Of a DNA stretch of 33,522 nucleotides, positions 23,188 to 31,764 are shown piece after piece. The notes under the pieces were generated by a model. The model did not search any database. It had not been told where the DNA came from and worked only from the letters and a program-made list of their open reading frames with translations. The translations under genes and the position numbers were made by a program. The DNA comes from Gemmatimonadota bacterium. Its GTDB lineage: Bacteria > Gemmatimonadota > Gemmatimonadetes > Palauibacterales > Palauibacteraceae. The stretch spans positions 1-33,522 of the forward strand of contig JAOTZH010000018.1 of assembly GCA_029861425.1 (NCBI GenBank). Reading direction: 5' to 3'. Position 1 is the first letter of the stretch; the number at the start of each line of letters is the position of its first letter.

Positions 23188-25638
23188 ATGCACCGCTTTC
23201 ATCGATTTCTCGCGACCCTCCTGGTCTGCGGTCTCGGTTCGTTCGGTTTGGCGAGCGAGATCTCCGCGCAGACGCGGGTCTCCCCCGATCAGCCGTCCTT
23301 CGCGGGCGCACTGCTCGGGTTTGGCAGCTCGGCCGTCGTGTCCGGCGACCGGGTGTTCGTCGGTCGTCCGGGGCAGAGCGATCTCTTCCCGATGCCGGGT
23401 TCCGAAGCCGGCACGGCGCACGTGTTCGCCCGCACCGCGGACGGCTGGGAGGAGACGGCCATGGTCGCGGCCGACGATGGCCACGTAGGGGACGGCTTCG
23501 GTCGTGCGATCGCGGCCGGGGGGGACCTGATGTTCGTCGGCTCACCCACCCGCGACGACGGCGGCGCCGTCTACGTGTTCGCCAGCAACGCGGATGGATG
23601 GACTCAGATGGACCGACTCGCACCTCCGGGTCTCGAGCCGGGCGACCGGTTCGGACAGGCCCTGGCGTACATCGATCAGAACCTGATCGTCGGCGCCCCG
23701 GGGCGCGGGACCGCGGGGACGGCGTACTCGTTCTACGTGACGGACGGCGGCGCCGTCGAGCACGTGGAAATTCCCGCGGAAGGCATGTCGGCCGACGCGA
23801 ACTACGGGGCCGCCGTCGCGATCGAGGGCGACCTCGCGGTCATTGGCGCGCCGGGGCCGTTCAGCCTGAACTCCCTGGCTGGAGCGCCGCAGTTCCAGGC
23901 CGGTACGGCGGTCGTGTTGCGTGGCGGGAAAGCCGACTGGGCGCAGGCGGGACGGCTGACCCCCACCGGCGGCGGCGCCTTCGGCCTCGCCGTGGCGCTG
24001 TCGGATGGCCACGCGTTCGCCTCATCGCCGCTCGACACGCAGGCGAGCGGGGCGGTCTTCGAGTTCGCGCCCGACGAGGCCGGAGAGTGGGGGCAAGTCG
24101 CCAAGGTGACGCCGGCCAGCCCGCTACCGGGGAGCTTCTTCGGGCTCTCGATGTCGGAGGGTGGTCAGGAGATGGTGGTCGGCGCGCCTGGCGCGAACGG
24201 CATGGCCGGCGCGGCGTACGCCTTCACGCGTGGTTCCGACGGCGCGTGGTCGGAGTCCCACATGTTCGGCGAGCAGACGACGGGCCTGCTCGGGTTCTAT
24301 GGAAGCGCGGTCTCGGGCGGCGACGACGTGATCGTGGTCGGTGCTTCCGCCGCCGAGTTTTTCGAGGGGATCGGATTCGTCTACGAGCGGGAGGCCGACG
24401 GCTGGACGCTCGCCGGCGGCATCGTCGAGGGCGAGGGCCTGCTCCCGTCCGTCATGGGCGAAGAGCAGAAGTGCTCCGAGGAGGGCGCCGCCGCCGGATT
24501 CGCCTGCGAGGCGGTCGATCTCGTCTCGTTCATGTCGATTCCGGACGTCGGCGGAAGACGTGGCATCCTGATCAACGACGTCTGGGGCTGGACGGACCCC
24601 GATACGGGCCGCGAGTACGCGATCCTGGGGCGATTCGACGGTACGGCGTTCGTGGACGTGACCGACGCCGCCAACCCGCGCTACCTGGGCAGCCTCCCGC
24701 TGACGGACGGCGCCAATCCGAATCTGTGGCGCGACATGAAGGTGCACGCGAATCACACCTTCATCGTGGCGGACAACGCTGGACAGCACGGAATGCAGGT
24801 GTTCGACCTGACCCGTCTCCGCGATGTCGGCAGCGACCCGGTCGAGTTCGATGAAGATGCGATCTACGACGGGATCGCCTCGGCCCACAACATCGTCATC
24901 AACGAGCAGACCGGCTTCGCCTACGCGGTCGGGAACAGCGGCGGTGGGACGACGTGTGGCGGCGCGCTGCACATGATCGACGTCCGCGATCCGAAGAGCC
25001 CCACGTTCGCCGGCTGCTACGCGGACCCGGGGACCGGGAACGCCTCCACGGGCTACACGCACGACGCGCAGTGCGTCGAGTATCAGGGACCCGACGAGGA
25101 CTACCGGGGTCGCGAGGTTTGCTTCAACGCGAGCGAGAACGCCCTCGGGATCGGCGACGTGACGGACAAGGACAACCCGACTCCGATCGCCTCCGCCTCG
25201 TATCCGAACGTGAACTACTCGCACCAGGGGTGGCTGTCCGAGGACCACCGGTACTTCTATCTCAACGACGAGCTGGATGAGCTTTCGGGAGCCGTCGACG
25301 GCACGCGTACCCTCGTGTGGGACGTGGCCGACCTCGATGATCCCGTGCTCGCCGCCGAGCATGTGTCGGACAACAAGGCCACGGACCACAACCTCTATAT
25401 CCGCGGCAACTTCATGTACCAGGCGAACTACGTGAGCGGTCTCCGCGTGTTCGACATCTCTGATCCGGAGAACCCCAGGCCGGTCGGATACTTCGATACG
25501 GCCCGTGGAGAAGACGTTCCGGGGTTCGCGGGCGCGTTCAGCACGTACCCGTTCTTCGAGTCAGGCAACATCCTGGTCTCGAGCATGCGCGAGGGTCTGT
25601 TCATCCTTCGGAAGCAGCAGCCCGAGCTGGTCCCCTAG
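23188..25638 (+). CDS. Secreted choice-of-anchor-B family protein with FG-GAP-like repeats
   Basis: An 816-aa exported protein. A Sec signal peptide (FLATLLVCGLGSFGLASEISAQ) ends in a normal cleavage site. Residues of about 35-420 are repeated beta-propeller blades of the FG-GAP or integrin-alpha type, with recurring units such as GDGFGRAIAAGGDLMFVGSP, GDRFGQALAYIDQNLIVGAP and GSFFGLSMSEGGQEMVVGAP. From about 425 to the end lies the region typical of choice-of-anchor-B proteins: GFACEAVDLVSFMS, DVWGWTDPDTGREYAILG, VDVTDAANPRYLG, HNIVIN, YTHDAQCVEY and GLRVFDISDPENPRPVGYFD. The two parts may form two propellers. The ATG at 23188 has GGAG nine bases upstream. No enzyme activity can be assigned; cell-surface adhesion or binding is possible. 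It ends four bases from the convergent S51 peptidase gene. Confidence 0.88.
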   Translation: MHRFHRFLATLLVCGLGSFGLASEISAQTRVSPDQPSFAGALLGFGSSAVVSGDRVFVGRPGQSDLFPMPGSEAGTAHVFARTADGWEETAMVAADDGHVGDGFGRAIAAGGDLMFVGSPTRDDGGAVYVFASNADGWTQMDRLAPPGLEPGDRFGQALAYIDQNLIVGAPGRGTAGTAYSFYVTDGGAVEHVEIPAEGMSADANYGAAVAIEGDLAVIGAPGPFSLNSLAGAPQFQAGTAVVLRGGKADWAQAGRLTPTGGGAFGLAVALSDGHAFASSPLDTQASGAVFEFAPDEAGEWGQVAKVTPASPLPGSFFGLSMSEGGQEMVVGAPGANGMAGAAYAFTRGSDGAWSESHMFGEQTTGLLGFYGSAVSGGDDVIVVGASAAEFFEGIGFVYEREADGWTLAGGIVEGEGLLPSVMGEEQKCSEEGAAAGFACEAVDLVSFMSIPDVGGRRGILINDVWGWTDPDTGREYAILGRFDGTAFVDVTDAANPRYLGSLPLTDGANPNLWRDMKVHANHTFIVADNAGQHGMQVFDLTRLRDVGSDPVEFDEDAIYDGIASAHNIVINEQTGFAYAVGNSGGGTTCGGALHMIDVRDPKSPTFAGCYADPGTGNASTGYTHDAQCVEYQGPDEDYRGREVCFNASENALGIGDVTDKDNPTPIASASYPNVNYSHQGWLSEDHRYFYLNDELDELSGAVDGTRTLVWDVADLDDPVLAAEHVSDNKATDHNLYIRGNFMYQANYVSGLRVFDISDPENPRPVGYFDTARGEDVPGFAGAFSTYPFFESGNILVSSMREGLFILRKQQPELVP

Positions 25639-25642
25639 CCGG

Positions 25643-26518
25643 TCAGTGGGGCCAGCGCCGCTCTTCGACACGTTCGAGCGGCACGAGCTGGCGAGCCGGG
25701 CGATACGCCGTCCGGCTCGTCAGGTCGTACTGGTCGCCGGGGAACAGGAAGTAGAACCGCCCCTCCTCACCGATCATCCGCTCGTGATCGTAGATGGCGA
25801 CGAGCGACTGCCCGATGACCTCGAATCGATCGCCCTGCACGACGATCGCGGTGTTCTCGTCGATCCCTATCCCCAGCAGCTCCGGATGGGCCGCAACGAT
25901 CTCGATCAGGTCGAACTGACGGTTACGCCGCAGCAGGTGCTGGTCGATCGCGGAGTTCTTCAGGAACCCGAACCCGACCTCGTGATCCCCCATCATCACG
26001 GTGTTCCCGCCCGTGTCGCCACGTGCCAGATACGAGCCCTGGATGGTCGCTCCGGCCGACGATCCGCCAATTACGCCCCCCCGTTCGAGGACTCCCCATA
26101 GAGCCTCCTCGGTCTTCGTCCCCAGGTACGCGTCGGCTAGCCGCCACTGACGGCCGCCCGGGAACCACACCCCCGAAGCCTCCTCGATCGGCCGCGCGAA
26201 AGCGTCCGTATCGGCCTCCGCCGGATCCGTCGTGTGGACGACCGTCAGGCGGTTCGCGCCCAGCGTCCTGAAGGCACCCAGCCCCCCGTAGGACTGGTCG
26301 TATTCCGGGGCGCCGCCGGCGGTCGGGATCACCACGAGGTTGGCATCGACGCCGCCGGCGAGGTCGATGAACCGGCGGACGATGGCCGTGTCGCGCATCG
26401 CACCGCCGACGATCACGAGCGACCCTCTCCGCGGGCCGATCTCCTGAGCTGGACCGGGGTCGGGTCGGACGAGGCCGAATGCTGCGAGCACGATGATCGC
26501 CAGATACGAGCGACGCAT
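25643..26518 (-). CDS. Cyanophycinase-like S51 family peptidase, secreted
   Basis: A 291-aa protein with a Sec signal peptide (MRRSYLAIIVLAAFGLVRP...AQ). The S51 core is clear: RGSLVIVGGAM (31-41), VIPTAGGAPE, VWFPGGRQWRL (117-127), the nucleophile elbow GGSSAGATIQG with S154, and IDQHLLRRNRQFDL with H194, followed by GIGIDENTAIVV. This order matches cyanophycinase, which cleaves the storage polymer cyanophycin to beta-aspartyl-arginine dipeptides; extracellular forms (CphE type) also carry a signal peptide. Other S51 peptidases acting on Asp-containing peptides are the alternative. The ATG has a perfect GGAGG seven bases upstream. A longer frame to 26647 has no signal sequence and was rejected as the start. 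Confidence 0.87.
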   Translation of the reverse strand: MRRSYLAIIVLAAFGLVRPDPGPAQEIGPRRGSLVIVGGAMRDTAIVRRFIDLAGGVDANLVVIPTAGGAPEYDQSYGGLGAFRTLGANRLTVVHTTDPAEADTDAFARPIEEASGVWFPGGRQWRLADAYLGTKTEEALWGVLERGGVIGGSSAGATIQGSYLARGDTGGNTVMMGDHEVGFGFLKNSAIDQHLLRRNRQFDLIEIVAAHPELLGIGIDENTAIVVQGDRFEVIGQSLVAIYDHERMIGEEGRFYFLFPGDQYDLTSRTAYRPARQLVPLERVEERRWPH

Positions 26519-26687
26519 GGTTTTGCCTCCGGTGGCGGCGGACGAATCGGGAAGTCGGTGCAGGACGCTACGTTCGCCCGCCCATCGCCGCGACCGTCGG
26601 GCGGACGTCCCCCCCGTGGACGGCATGTCCGTGACCCGCGCCTGCACCGCGGAGTCTACCGATTGTCCATGTGGGAAGGGGGCTGTG

Positions 26688-27122
26688 ATGAAGAGCAGAA
26701 TCGGATGGACCGCCTTGCTCCCCGTGTTCGCGGGCTGCGGCTTCGCATACGGAGCCGGGGCCGGAGTCGTGCACGAGGAGGTCTACTACGACGAGGCGGC
26801 GTACGCGTCCTACGGCGGCGTCTACTTCGACGTCGACTACGCCCGGCGGGTGAACTACCGCCGTCTACCGGTGCCCCGCGGCCATCTGCCGCGAGCAGGC
26901 CGGTGCAGGATCTGGCTCCCCGGGGTCCCCCCGGGCCAACAGCCGAGACACGGGTCGTGTCGCTCGCTTCAGCGGCGGGTCCCGCTCGGGGCGTGGCTTC
27001 TTCACCGGTCGCGGGACGTTCCCGGGATCGTCGAGCTCACGCACTTCGATGCCCGACGAACCGGTGTGTACACCCGGCACTTGTACGATGTGCGCAGCGG
27101 GCGACGGGTGAACCCCTGGTAG
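26688..27122 (+). CDS. Small lipoprotein with PxGxCRxWxPGxPPGxQP motif
   Basis: A 144-aa predicted lipoprotein. The signal MKSRIGWTALLPVFAGC ends in a lipobox-like FAGC, followed by a Tyr/Asp/Glu-rich stretch (VHEEVYYDEAAYASYGGVYF). The central part GHLPRAGRCRIWLPGVPPGQQP followed by C (the piece is split by my count at residues 64-90) resembles a short motif I know from small bacterial exported proteins, commonly PPPGxCRxWxPxxPPGxQPPPxxC; its two cysteines are kept. The rest is Arg-rich and unrecognised. The ATG follows GGAAGGGGG. The frame is open upstream to 26493 without signal-like sequence. The function is unknown. Competing open frames overlap it, so the frame call rests on the signal and motif. 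Confidence 0.68.
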   Translation: MKSRIGWTALLPVFAGCGFAYGAGAGVVHEEVYYDEAAYASYGGVYFDVDYARRVNYRRLPVPRGHLPRAGRCRIWLPGVPPGQQPRHGSCRSLQRRVPLGAWLLHRSRDVPGIVELTHFDARRTGVYTRHLYDVRSGRRVNPW

Positions 27123-27305
27123 ACGGCGCGCACTGACCCACGGGCCTGGCCCGGATCCCGGCGGCATCGCGAGACGGGGTCCAGGAGGCCGGCCCGGCAC
27201 ACCACCCGTCAACGGACTGGCCGTTCTCGCGGGACGGCGCGAGCTTGCGGCCCGACGTCTGGCGGCCAGAGGAGCCGGCAGGCCACCCGATTCCGAGGAC
27301 GGCAG

Positions 27306-28745
27306 ATGCAGGAGACCCCACGCTCCAGCCGCGGAACCAGAAGCCGCGGCGCTCTCTTCTCGCTCGTCGGCGCTCTCTGCGCGTTCGCCCCACAACAGGC
27401 CTCCGGACAGATCTCCGGCCTCTCGACGGCCGACAGCCTTCTGACGCGCGAGATCTTCGCCGAGCTGATCGAAATCCCCACCGTCTCGAGCACCCCCGAG
27501 ACGGTGGTCGCGGCGCGAGCCATGGCGGCTCGGTTACGAGCAGCGGGCTTCCCGGCGGAGGACGTATTGGTCGGTGGGAACGAGCCCGGCGGGAATCTCG
27601 TCGTGCGCTTCAGGGGAACTGGGGAGCAACGTCCGATCCTGCTCATGGCGCACCTCGACGTGGTGCCGGCGCTGCGCTCCGACTGGTCTTTCGAACCCTT
27701 CGTGTTCCGCGAAGAGGACGGGTGGCTCTTCGGTCGCGGCACTACGGACAACACGGCCGGTTCGGCCATGCTTGTCGCCAACTTCATCCGGTACCGTCGG
27801 GAGGGATTCGTCCCGAACCGTGACCTGATCGTCATCCTCACGCAGGACGAGGAGACATCCAGCGGCGGCATCAAGTGGCTAATGGGCGAAGGTAGCGAGT
27901 GGATCGAGGGGGTCGAGTATGCGCTGAACACCGATGCGGGTGGCGGGAGTCTTCGAGACGGGAGACCGCTCGACTTCAACGTGCAGGCGAGCGAGAAGGT
28001 CTACCTCACCTTTCAGCTCGAGGTGAAGAACCCCGGGGGGCACAGCTCGGTCCCGCGGAAGGACAACGCGATTTACGCTCTTACGCGAGGTCTCGACCGA
28101 CTGGCCGCCACTGAATGGCCGGTCCAGTTCAACGAGATCTCCCGCGCCTACTTCCAGGCCGGCGCCGAGATCGAGACCGATCCCGCGGTGGCCGCGGATA
28201 TGCTGGCGGCAACGGATATCCCGGCGAATCCGGAGGCGATCGACCGGCTCGCGGCCGCGAACCCCTACTACAACGCGGTGATGCGTACGACCTGCGTCAC
28301 GACCCGTCTGGAGGCCGGCCACGCCGACAACGCCCTGCCTCAGACGGCGCACGCGACCGTGAACTGCCGGGTCCTTCCCGGAAACTCGACCGATGAAGTC
28401 GCCCGCGAGTTGGCCAGGATCCTCGACGATGATCAGATCACGATCACGCGCGTGAACGATCCGACGCCGAGCCCCCCGTCGCCGCTCACCCCGAACCTGA
28501 TGAGCGTGATCGACGACCTGAGAGAGCAGTTCTGGCCGGGAGTGCCGATCATTCCGTCGATGTCCACCGGAGCGACGGATGGGCTCTACGTTCGCAATGC
28601 GGGCATCCCGGTGTACGGAGTGTCCGCGCTGTTCGGGCCCGAAGGAGACATCAGGGCTCACGGTCGGGACGAGCGGGTCGGTGTGACCGCCTTCTTCGAG
28701 TCCGCGCAGTACTGGTATCTCCTCGTGAAGACGCTGAGCTCCTGA
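27306..28745 (+). CDS. Secreted M20/M25/M40 family metallopeptidase
   Basis: A 479-aa zinc peptidase with a Sec-type signal (ALFSLVGALCAFAPQQASGQ). The M20 metal site is intact: H116 and D118 in LLMAHLDVVP, bridging D148 in GRGTTDNTAGSA, and the E182-E183 pair in TQDEETSSGG. The dimerisation domain begins near KNPGGHSSVPRKDNAIYAL, and the C-terminal ligand region is AHGRDERVGV. It probably cleaves dipeptides or N-acylated amino acids outside the cytoplasm. The ATG follows GAGGA by six bases. It is the first gene of a four-gene overlapping operon with a small secreted protein, a DAO-family flavoprotein and rlmI. The family is certain; the substrate is not. Confidence 0.93.
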   Translation: MQETPRSSRGTRSRGALFSLVGALCAFAPQQASGQISGLSTADSLLTREIFAELIEIPTVSSTPETVVAARAMAARLRAAGFPAEDVLVGGNEPGGNLVVRFRGTGEQRPILLMAHLDVVPALRSDWSFEPFVFREEDGWLFGRGTTDNTAGSAMLVANFIRYRREGFVPNRDLIVILTQDEETSSGGIKWLMGEGSEWIEGVEYALNTDAGGGSLRDGRPLDFNVQASEKVYLTFQLEVKNPGGHSSVPRKDNAIYALTRGLDRLAATEWPVQFNEISRAYFQAGAEIETDPAVAADMLAATDIPANPEAIDRLAAANPYYNAVMRTTCVTTRLEAGHADNALPQTAHATVNCRVLPGNSTDEVARELARILDDDQITITRVNDPTPSPPSPLTPNLMSVIDDLREQFWPGVPIIPSMSTGATDGLYVRNAGIPVYGVSALFGPEGDIRAHGRDERVGVTAFFESAQYWYLLVKTLSS

Positions 28746-29224
28746 TGAGCCCGTGCGTCCGCGTCCGCCGACGACGAGCGTGGGTCCCGATCGCGTTCGG
28801 CCTGGGCCTCACCGCCCTCGCCGGACCAGCCGTCAGCCAGCAGGACGCAGCGGAGCTTCGGGGATCCTGGGAGGCGCAGGGATACGTCCTGTCGGGAGGC
28901 GCCACGCACGCGGTCCGGGGTCAGATCCACTTCACGCAGACCGACTGGCTTGTGCTCTTCTTCGTCATGGACGGGGCTGAGCCGGCGCGGGGGTCCGCCG
29001 AAGGCGGACGGTATACGCTCCAGGGCGACCTCCTCACGTTCGAGCATCTCCACCACCTCTCGGTGGGGCGGGAGCTCGCCGGCCTCGCGGCGAGCCCGCT
29101 CCGCATGGAGACCAGTGCGGAGGGGGCAAAAGAGCCCACGCGGATCGAGCTCGACGCGGATTCGCTCACGCTGCTGTTCCCCAGCGGGAACCGCATGACG
29201 TTCGTGAGGAGTTCCGCCCCGTGA
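28745..29224 (+). CDS. Small secreted beta-rich protein of unknown function
   Basis: A 159-aa protein with an Arg-rich start and hydrophobic signal (AWVPIAFGLGLTALAGPAVSQ). The mature part looks like a small beta-barrel with lipocalin-like features: LRGSWEAQGYVLSG at the beginning, VRGQIHFTQTDWLVLFFVMDG, SAEGGRYTLQGDLLTFEHLHHL, and a final LDADSLTLLFPSGNRMTF. There is no cysteine in the mature part and no catalytic motif I recognise. Its ATG overlaps the M20 stop (TGATG) and its stop overlaps the next GTG (GTGA), so it is translated as part of the operon. It may bind a small ligand related to the neighbouring enzymes, but that is speculation. Confidence 0.75.
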   Translation: MSPCVRVRRRRAWVPIAFGLGLTALAGPAVSQQDAAELRGSWEAQGYVLSGGATHAVRGQIHFTQTDWLVLFFVMDGAEPARGSAEGGRYTLQGDLLTFEHLHHLSVGRELAGLAASPLRMETSAEGAKEPTRIELDADSLTLLFPSGNRMTFVRSSAP

Positions 29225-30435
29225 TTCGGGGGTTCCCGGCCGGTTCGGCGCCTCGGCAGATCCCTCGCCGCGAGGCCGTCCGGCGCCTCGGCATCGTCGC
29301 CGCGGGCGGCGTCTTCGGCGGTTGTGCCGGCGCGAGCGTCGCTTCCGATCCACTCGCGGCTCCGGCCGTCCGGCCCTGGACGCGCGACTGGGCGGCGGTC
29401 CACGTCGCGCCCGAACTCGTCACGCGGACGATCGTGGGCCTGAGGCCCTACCGGAGCTCGGGGTTCGTCCTCCGAACAGAGATGCACGACGACAAGCCCG
29501 TCGTGCACAACTACGGGCATGGCGGCGGCGGCATCACCATGTCTTGGGGCACCGCCCACCTGGCGATGGAAGAGGCGCTCTCCACCGAACATCGCGAGGC
29601 CGCGGTCATCGGGTGCGGCGCCGTGGGTCTGGCGACCGCGCGCCTGTTTCAGAGACACGGCTTCAAGGTCCGGATGTATGCGCGCGATCTCCCGCCGGAG
29701 ACGACCTCGAACATCGCGGCGGGCCAATGGTCGCCCTTTTCGGTCTTTTCCGCCGGATCGGTCACCGACGCGTTCATGAGCCAGTTCCGTCGAGCAGCCC
29801 GGCTCGCGTACAGGCATTACCAGGACCTCGTCGGACCAGATTACGGCGTCTCCTGGATCGACAACTTCTCGCTCTCGTCGAGCCCGATCGGCGCGGGGGC
29901 GCTCGAGCGCGAGATCCCGGACGTCTTCCCCGGTATTCGCGACCTCGCGCCGGACGAGCACCCCTTTCCCGCCCCGTACGTGCGGAGGGTGGTGACGATG
30001 ATCGTGGAGACCTCCACCTACCTTCGCGCGATGGAGCGCGATGTCCGCCTGGCGGGGGCGGATATCGTCGTGCGGGAGTTCGTGGATGTCGCCGAGCTCG
30101 TCGCGCTCCCGGAGCCGATCGTGATCAACTGCACCGGACTCGGGGCCCGCCAGCTCTTCGGAGACGAGGATCTCGTTCCGGTCCGGGGACAGCTCGAGGT
30201 CGTCCGACCGCAGACCGAGATCGACTACATCCTGCTTCCGGGAAATGGCCTGTACATGATGCCACGCAGGGACGGAATCGTGCTGGGGGGCTCGTTCGAG
30301 AACGGGAACTGGTCCCTCGAGCCGGACCCGGCGACGTCTCGCCGGATCGTAAGCGGGCACGTGGAGCTCTTCGGCCAGATCGCGGAGAACATCGCCGCTC
30401 ACCAGGCCGCCATCGGCGCCGACGCGACCTGGTGA
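29221..30435 (+). CDS. D-amino-acid-oxidase-family FAD oxidoreductase with permuted motif order
   Basis: A 404-aa flavoprotein. The N-terminus has twin arginines (IPRREAVRRLGIVAAGG) and a possible lipobox (FGGC), suggesting Tat export and perhaps lipidation. Residues 73-112 carry GLRPYR and HNYGHGGGGITMSWGTA, which in D-amino-acid oxidases lie at the C-terminus and bind the substrate carboxylate and FAD. The Rossmann GCGAVG (131-136) comes after them, and the protein ends shortly after MMPRRDGIVLGGSFENGNW with no second GLRP or HNYGHGG. The family's usual order is therefore circularly permuted. INCTGLGA near 302 and VPVRGQ near 313 are normal family motifs. The start is GTG, overlapping the preceding stop. 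It probably oxidises a D-amino or related acid; the substrate is unknown. Confidence 0.87.
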   Translation: MIRGFPAGSAPRQIPRREAVRRLGIVAAGGVFGGCAGASVASDPLAAPAVRPWTRDWAAVHVAPELVTRTIVGLRPYRSSGFVLRTEMHDDKPVVHNYGHGGGGITMSWGTAHLAMEEALSTEHREAAVIGCGAVGLATARLFQRHGFKVRMYARDLPPETTSNIAAGQWSPFSVFSAGSVTDAFMSQFRRAARLAYRHYQDLVGPDYGVSWIDNFSLSSSPIGAGALEREIPDVFPGIRDLAPDEHPFPAPYVRRVVTMIVETSTYLRAMERDVRLAGADIVVREFVDVAELVALPEPIVINCTGLGARQLFGDEDLVPVRGQLEVVRPQTEIDYILLPGNGLYMMPRRDGIVLGGSFENGNWSLEPDPATSRRIVSGHVELFGQIAENIAAHQAAIGADATW

Positions 30436-31586
30436 CACGGGTCATCGTCTCGGCCCGTGGCGCGCGGCGCTGGCGGGCCGGCCACCCCTGGATCTATCGA
30501 TCTGACGTGATCAGCGAGGCGTCGGCGTCGGGACCCGGTGTGGTCCGCGTCGAGGACGAGGCGGGTCGTCAGGTCGGTCCCGCCCTGTATTCGCCCGCCT
30601 CCGAGATCCGGCTGCGGATGCTGGACCGTGGCGAAGCGACCATCGATGCGCAGTGGTGGGCGGGCGCGATTCGTACGGCAGCCGCCCGCCGGGCCGGGAT
30701 CGGGGCCGACGCGTACCGCGTGGTGCACGCGGAGGCCGACGGGTTGCCGAGCCTGATCGTGGATCGATACGGACCCTACCTGGCGGTCCAGCTGCTCTCC
30801 GCGGGGCTCGAGACGCGCCGGGCAGAGATCATCGACGCTCTCGTGGTGGAGCTGTCGCCCGCCGGGATCATTCTCAGAAACGACGTTCCCGTTCGGAAAC
30901 GCGAGGGCCTCGAGCGCGCCATCGAAGTCGTCCACGGCGACATCCCGGAGACGACACGAATCGAGTCGGAGGGCGTCGCGATGCTGGTCGATCTACGGGG
31001 AGGTCAGAAGACCGGGAGCTTCCTCGATCAGCGCGAAAACCGATGGCTCGCCGGACAGGTGGCGCGGGGCCGCGGCCTGGACCTCTGCTGCCACGATGGG
31101 GGGTTCGCCCTGCACATGTCGGGGGCGTGCGATTCGGTGCTGGCGGTCGACCAGTCGGCCGACGCCCTCGGGAGGCTTCGGGGCAATGCCGACCTCAACG
31201 ACATCGAGAGCATCGAGACCCGTGAAGGGAACGTATTCGACGTGCTACGCGAGATCGACGAGGCGAAGACGCCGTTCGACACGATCGTGCTCGACCCGCC
31301 TGCCTTCGCGAAGAACAAGCGCTCCCTCCCCCGTGCCCTCCGGGGCTACAAGGAGCTCAATCTCCGGGCGATGCGAGCGCTGGCCCCGGGCGGCCACCTT
31401 CTCACGTTCTCGTGCAGCTACCACGTGTCCCGAGCCGCATTGGAAGACATGTTGCGGGAGGCCGCCGGGGACTCGGGCCGCCGCCTCGTCGTCGTCGCTT
31501 CGCTCGCCGCCAGCGCGGATCACCCGGCGGTTCTTAACGTCCCGGAGACCGCCTACCTGAAGGGGCTGATGCTCAGGGCCCTGTGA
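30432..31586 (+). CDS. rlmI: 23S rRNA (cytosine(1962)-C5)-methyltransferase RlmI-like
   Basis: Class I SAM methyltransferase of 384 aa. An N-terminal PUA-type RNA-binding domain (RRWRAGHPWIYRSDV, GVVRVEDEAG) covers about 1-75. A central region with EADGLPSLIVDRYGPYLAVQ follows, then the catalytic domain: KTGSFLDQRENR, the SAM-binding loop LDLCCHDGGFALH, LDPPAFAKNK (motif IV) and FSCSYHV, whose cysteine is the likely nucleophile for m5C formation. The layout and length match RlmI. The start is a GTG overlapping the oxidase stop as GTGA; the frame is open upstream but runs inside the oxidase gene. It is probably a housekeeping gene carried at the end of a catabolic operon. Confidence 0.9.
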   Translation: MTRVIVSARGARRWRAGHPWIYRSDVISEASASGPGVVRVEDEAGRQVGPALYSPASEIRLRMLDRGEATIDAQWWAGAIRTAAARRAGIGADAYRVVHAEADGLPSLIVDRYGPYLAVQLLSAGLETRRAEIIDALVVELSPAGIILRNDVPVRKREGLERAIEVVHGDIPETTRIESEGVAMLVDLRGGQKTGSFLDQRENRWLAGQVARGRGLDLCCHDGGFALHMSGACDSVLAVDQSADALGRLRGNADLNDIESIETREGNVFDVLREIDEAKTPFDTIVLDPPAFAKNKRSLPRALRGYKELNLRAMRALAPGGHLLTFSCSYHVSRAALEDMLREAAGDSGRRLVVVASLAASADHPAVLNVPETAYLKGLMLRAL

Positions 31587-31764
31587 GACGACCTCGCGCG
31601 ACCACGTCCAGCTGAGAGGGTGGGGACCCGGGCCACCTCCCTGAGGGGTTGGCGGCTTTGTGGGTTCGTGTGTCAGTCACCACCGCCGGCGACCCGGGTC
31701 TAACAAGAAGAACACCGCTGGGCCGTTTGCGTTCCCGAGCGCGGTCGGCCAAATACGTGTTCTC

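Noticed and set aside
24124-25389. 421-codon minus-strand frame
   Set aside because: Antisense to the anchor-B gene; rich in Val/Arg/His and lacking any family-like motif.
29322-30431. Upstream extension of the rlmI frame
   Set aside because: It lies wholly within the oxidase gene and encodes Arg-rich sequence with no domain; the PUA domain begins right after the GTG at 30432.
31612-31617. CTGAGA hexamer in the leader of the PepSY gene, like part of a TPP riboswitch
   Set aside because: The other conserved TPP elements are not found at the right spacing and the gene is not a thiamine gene.
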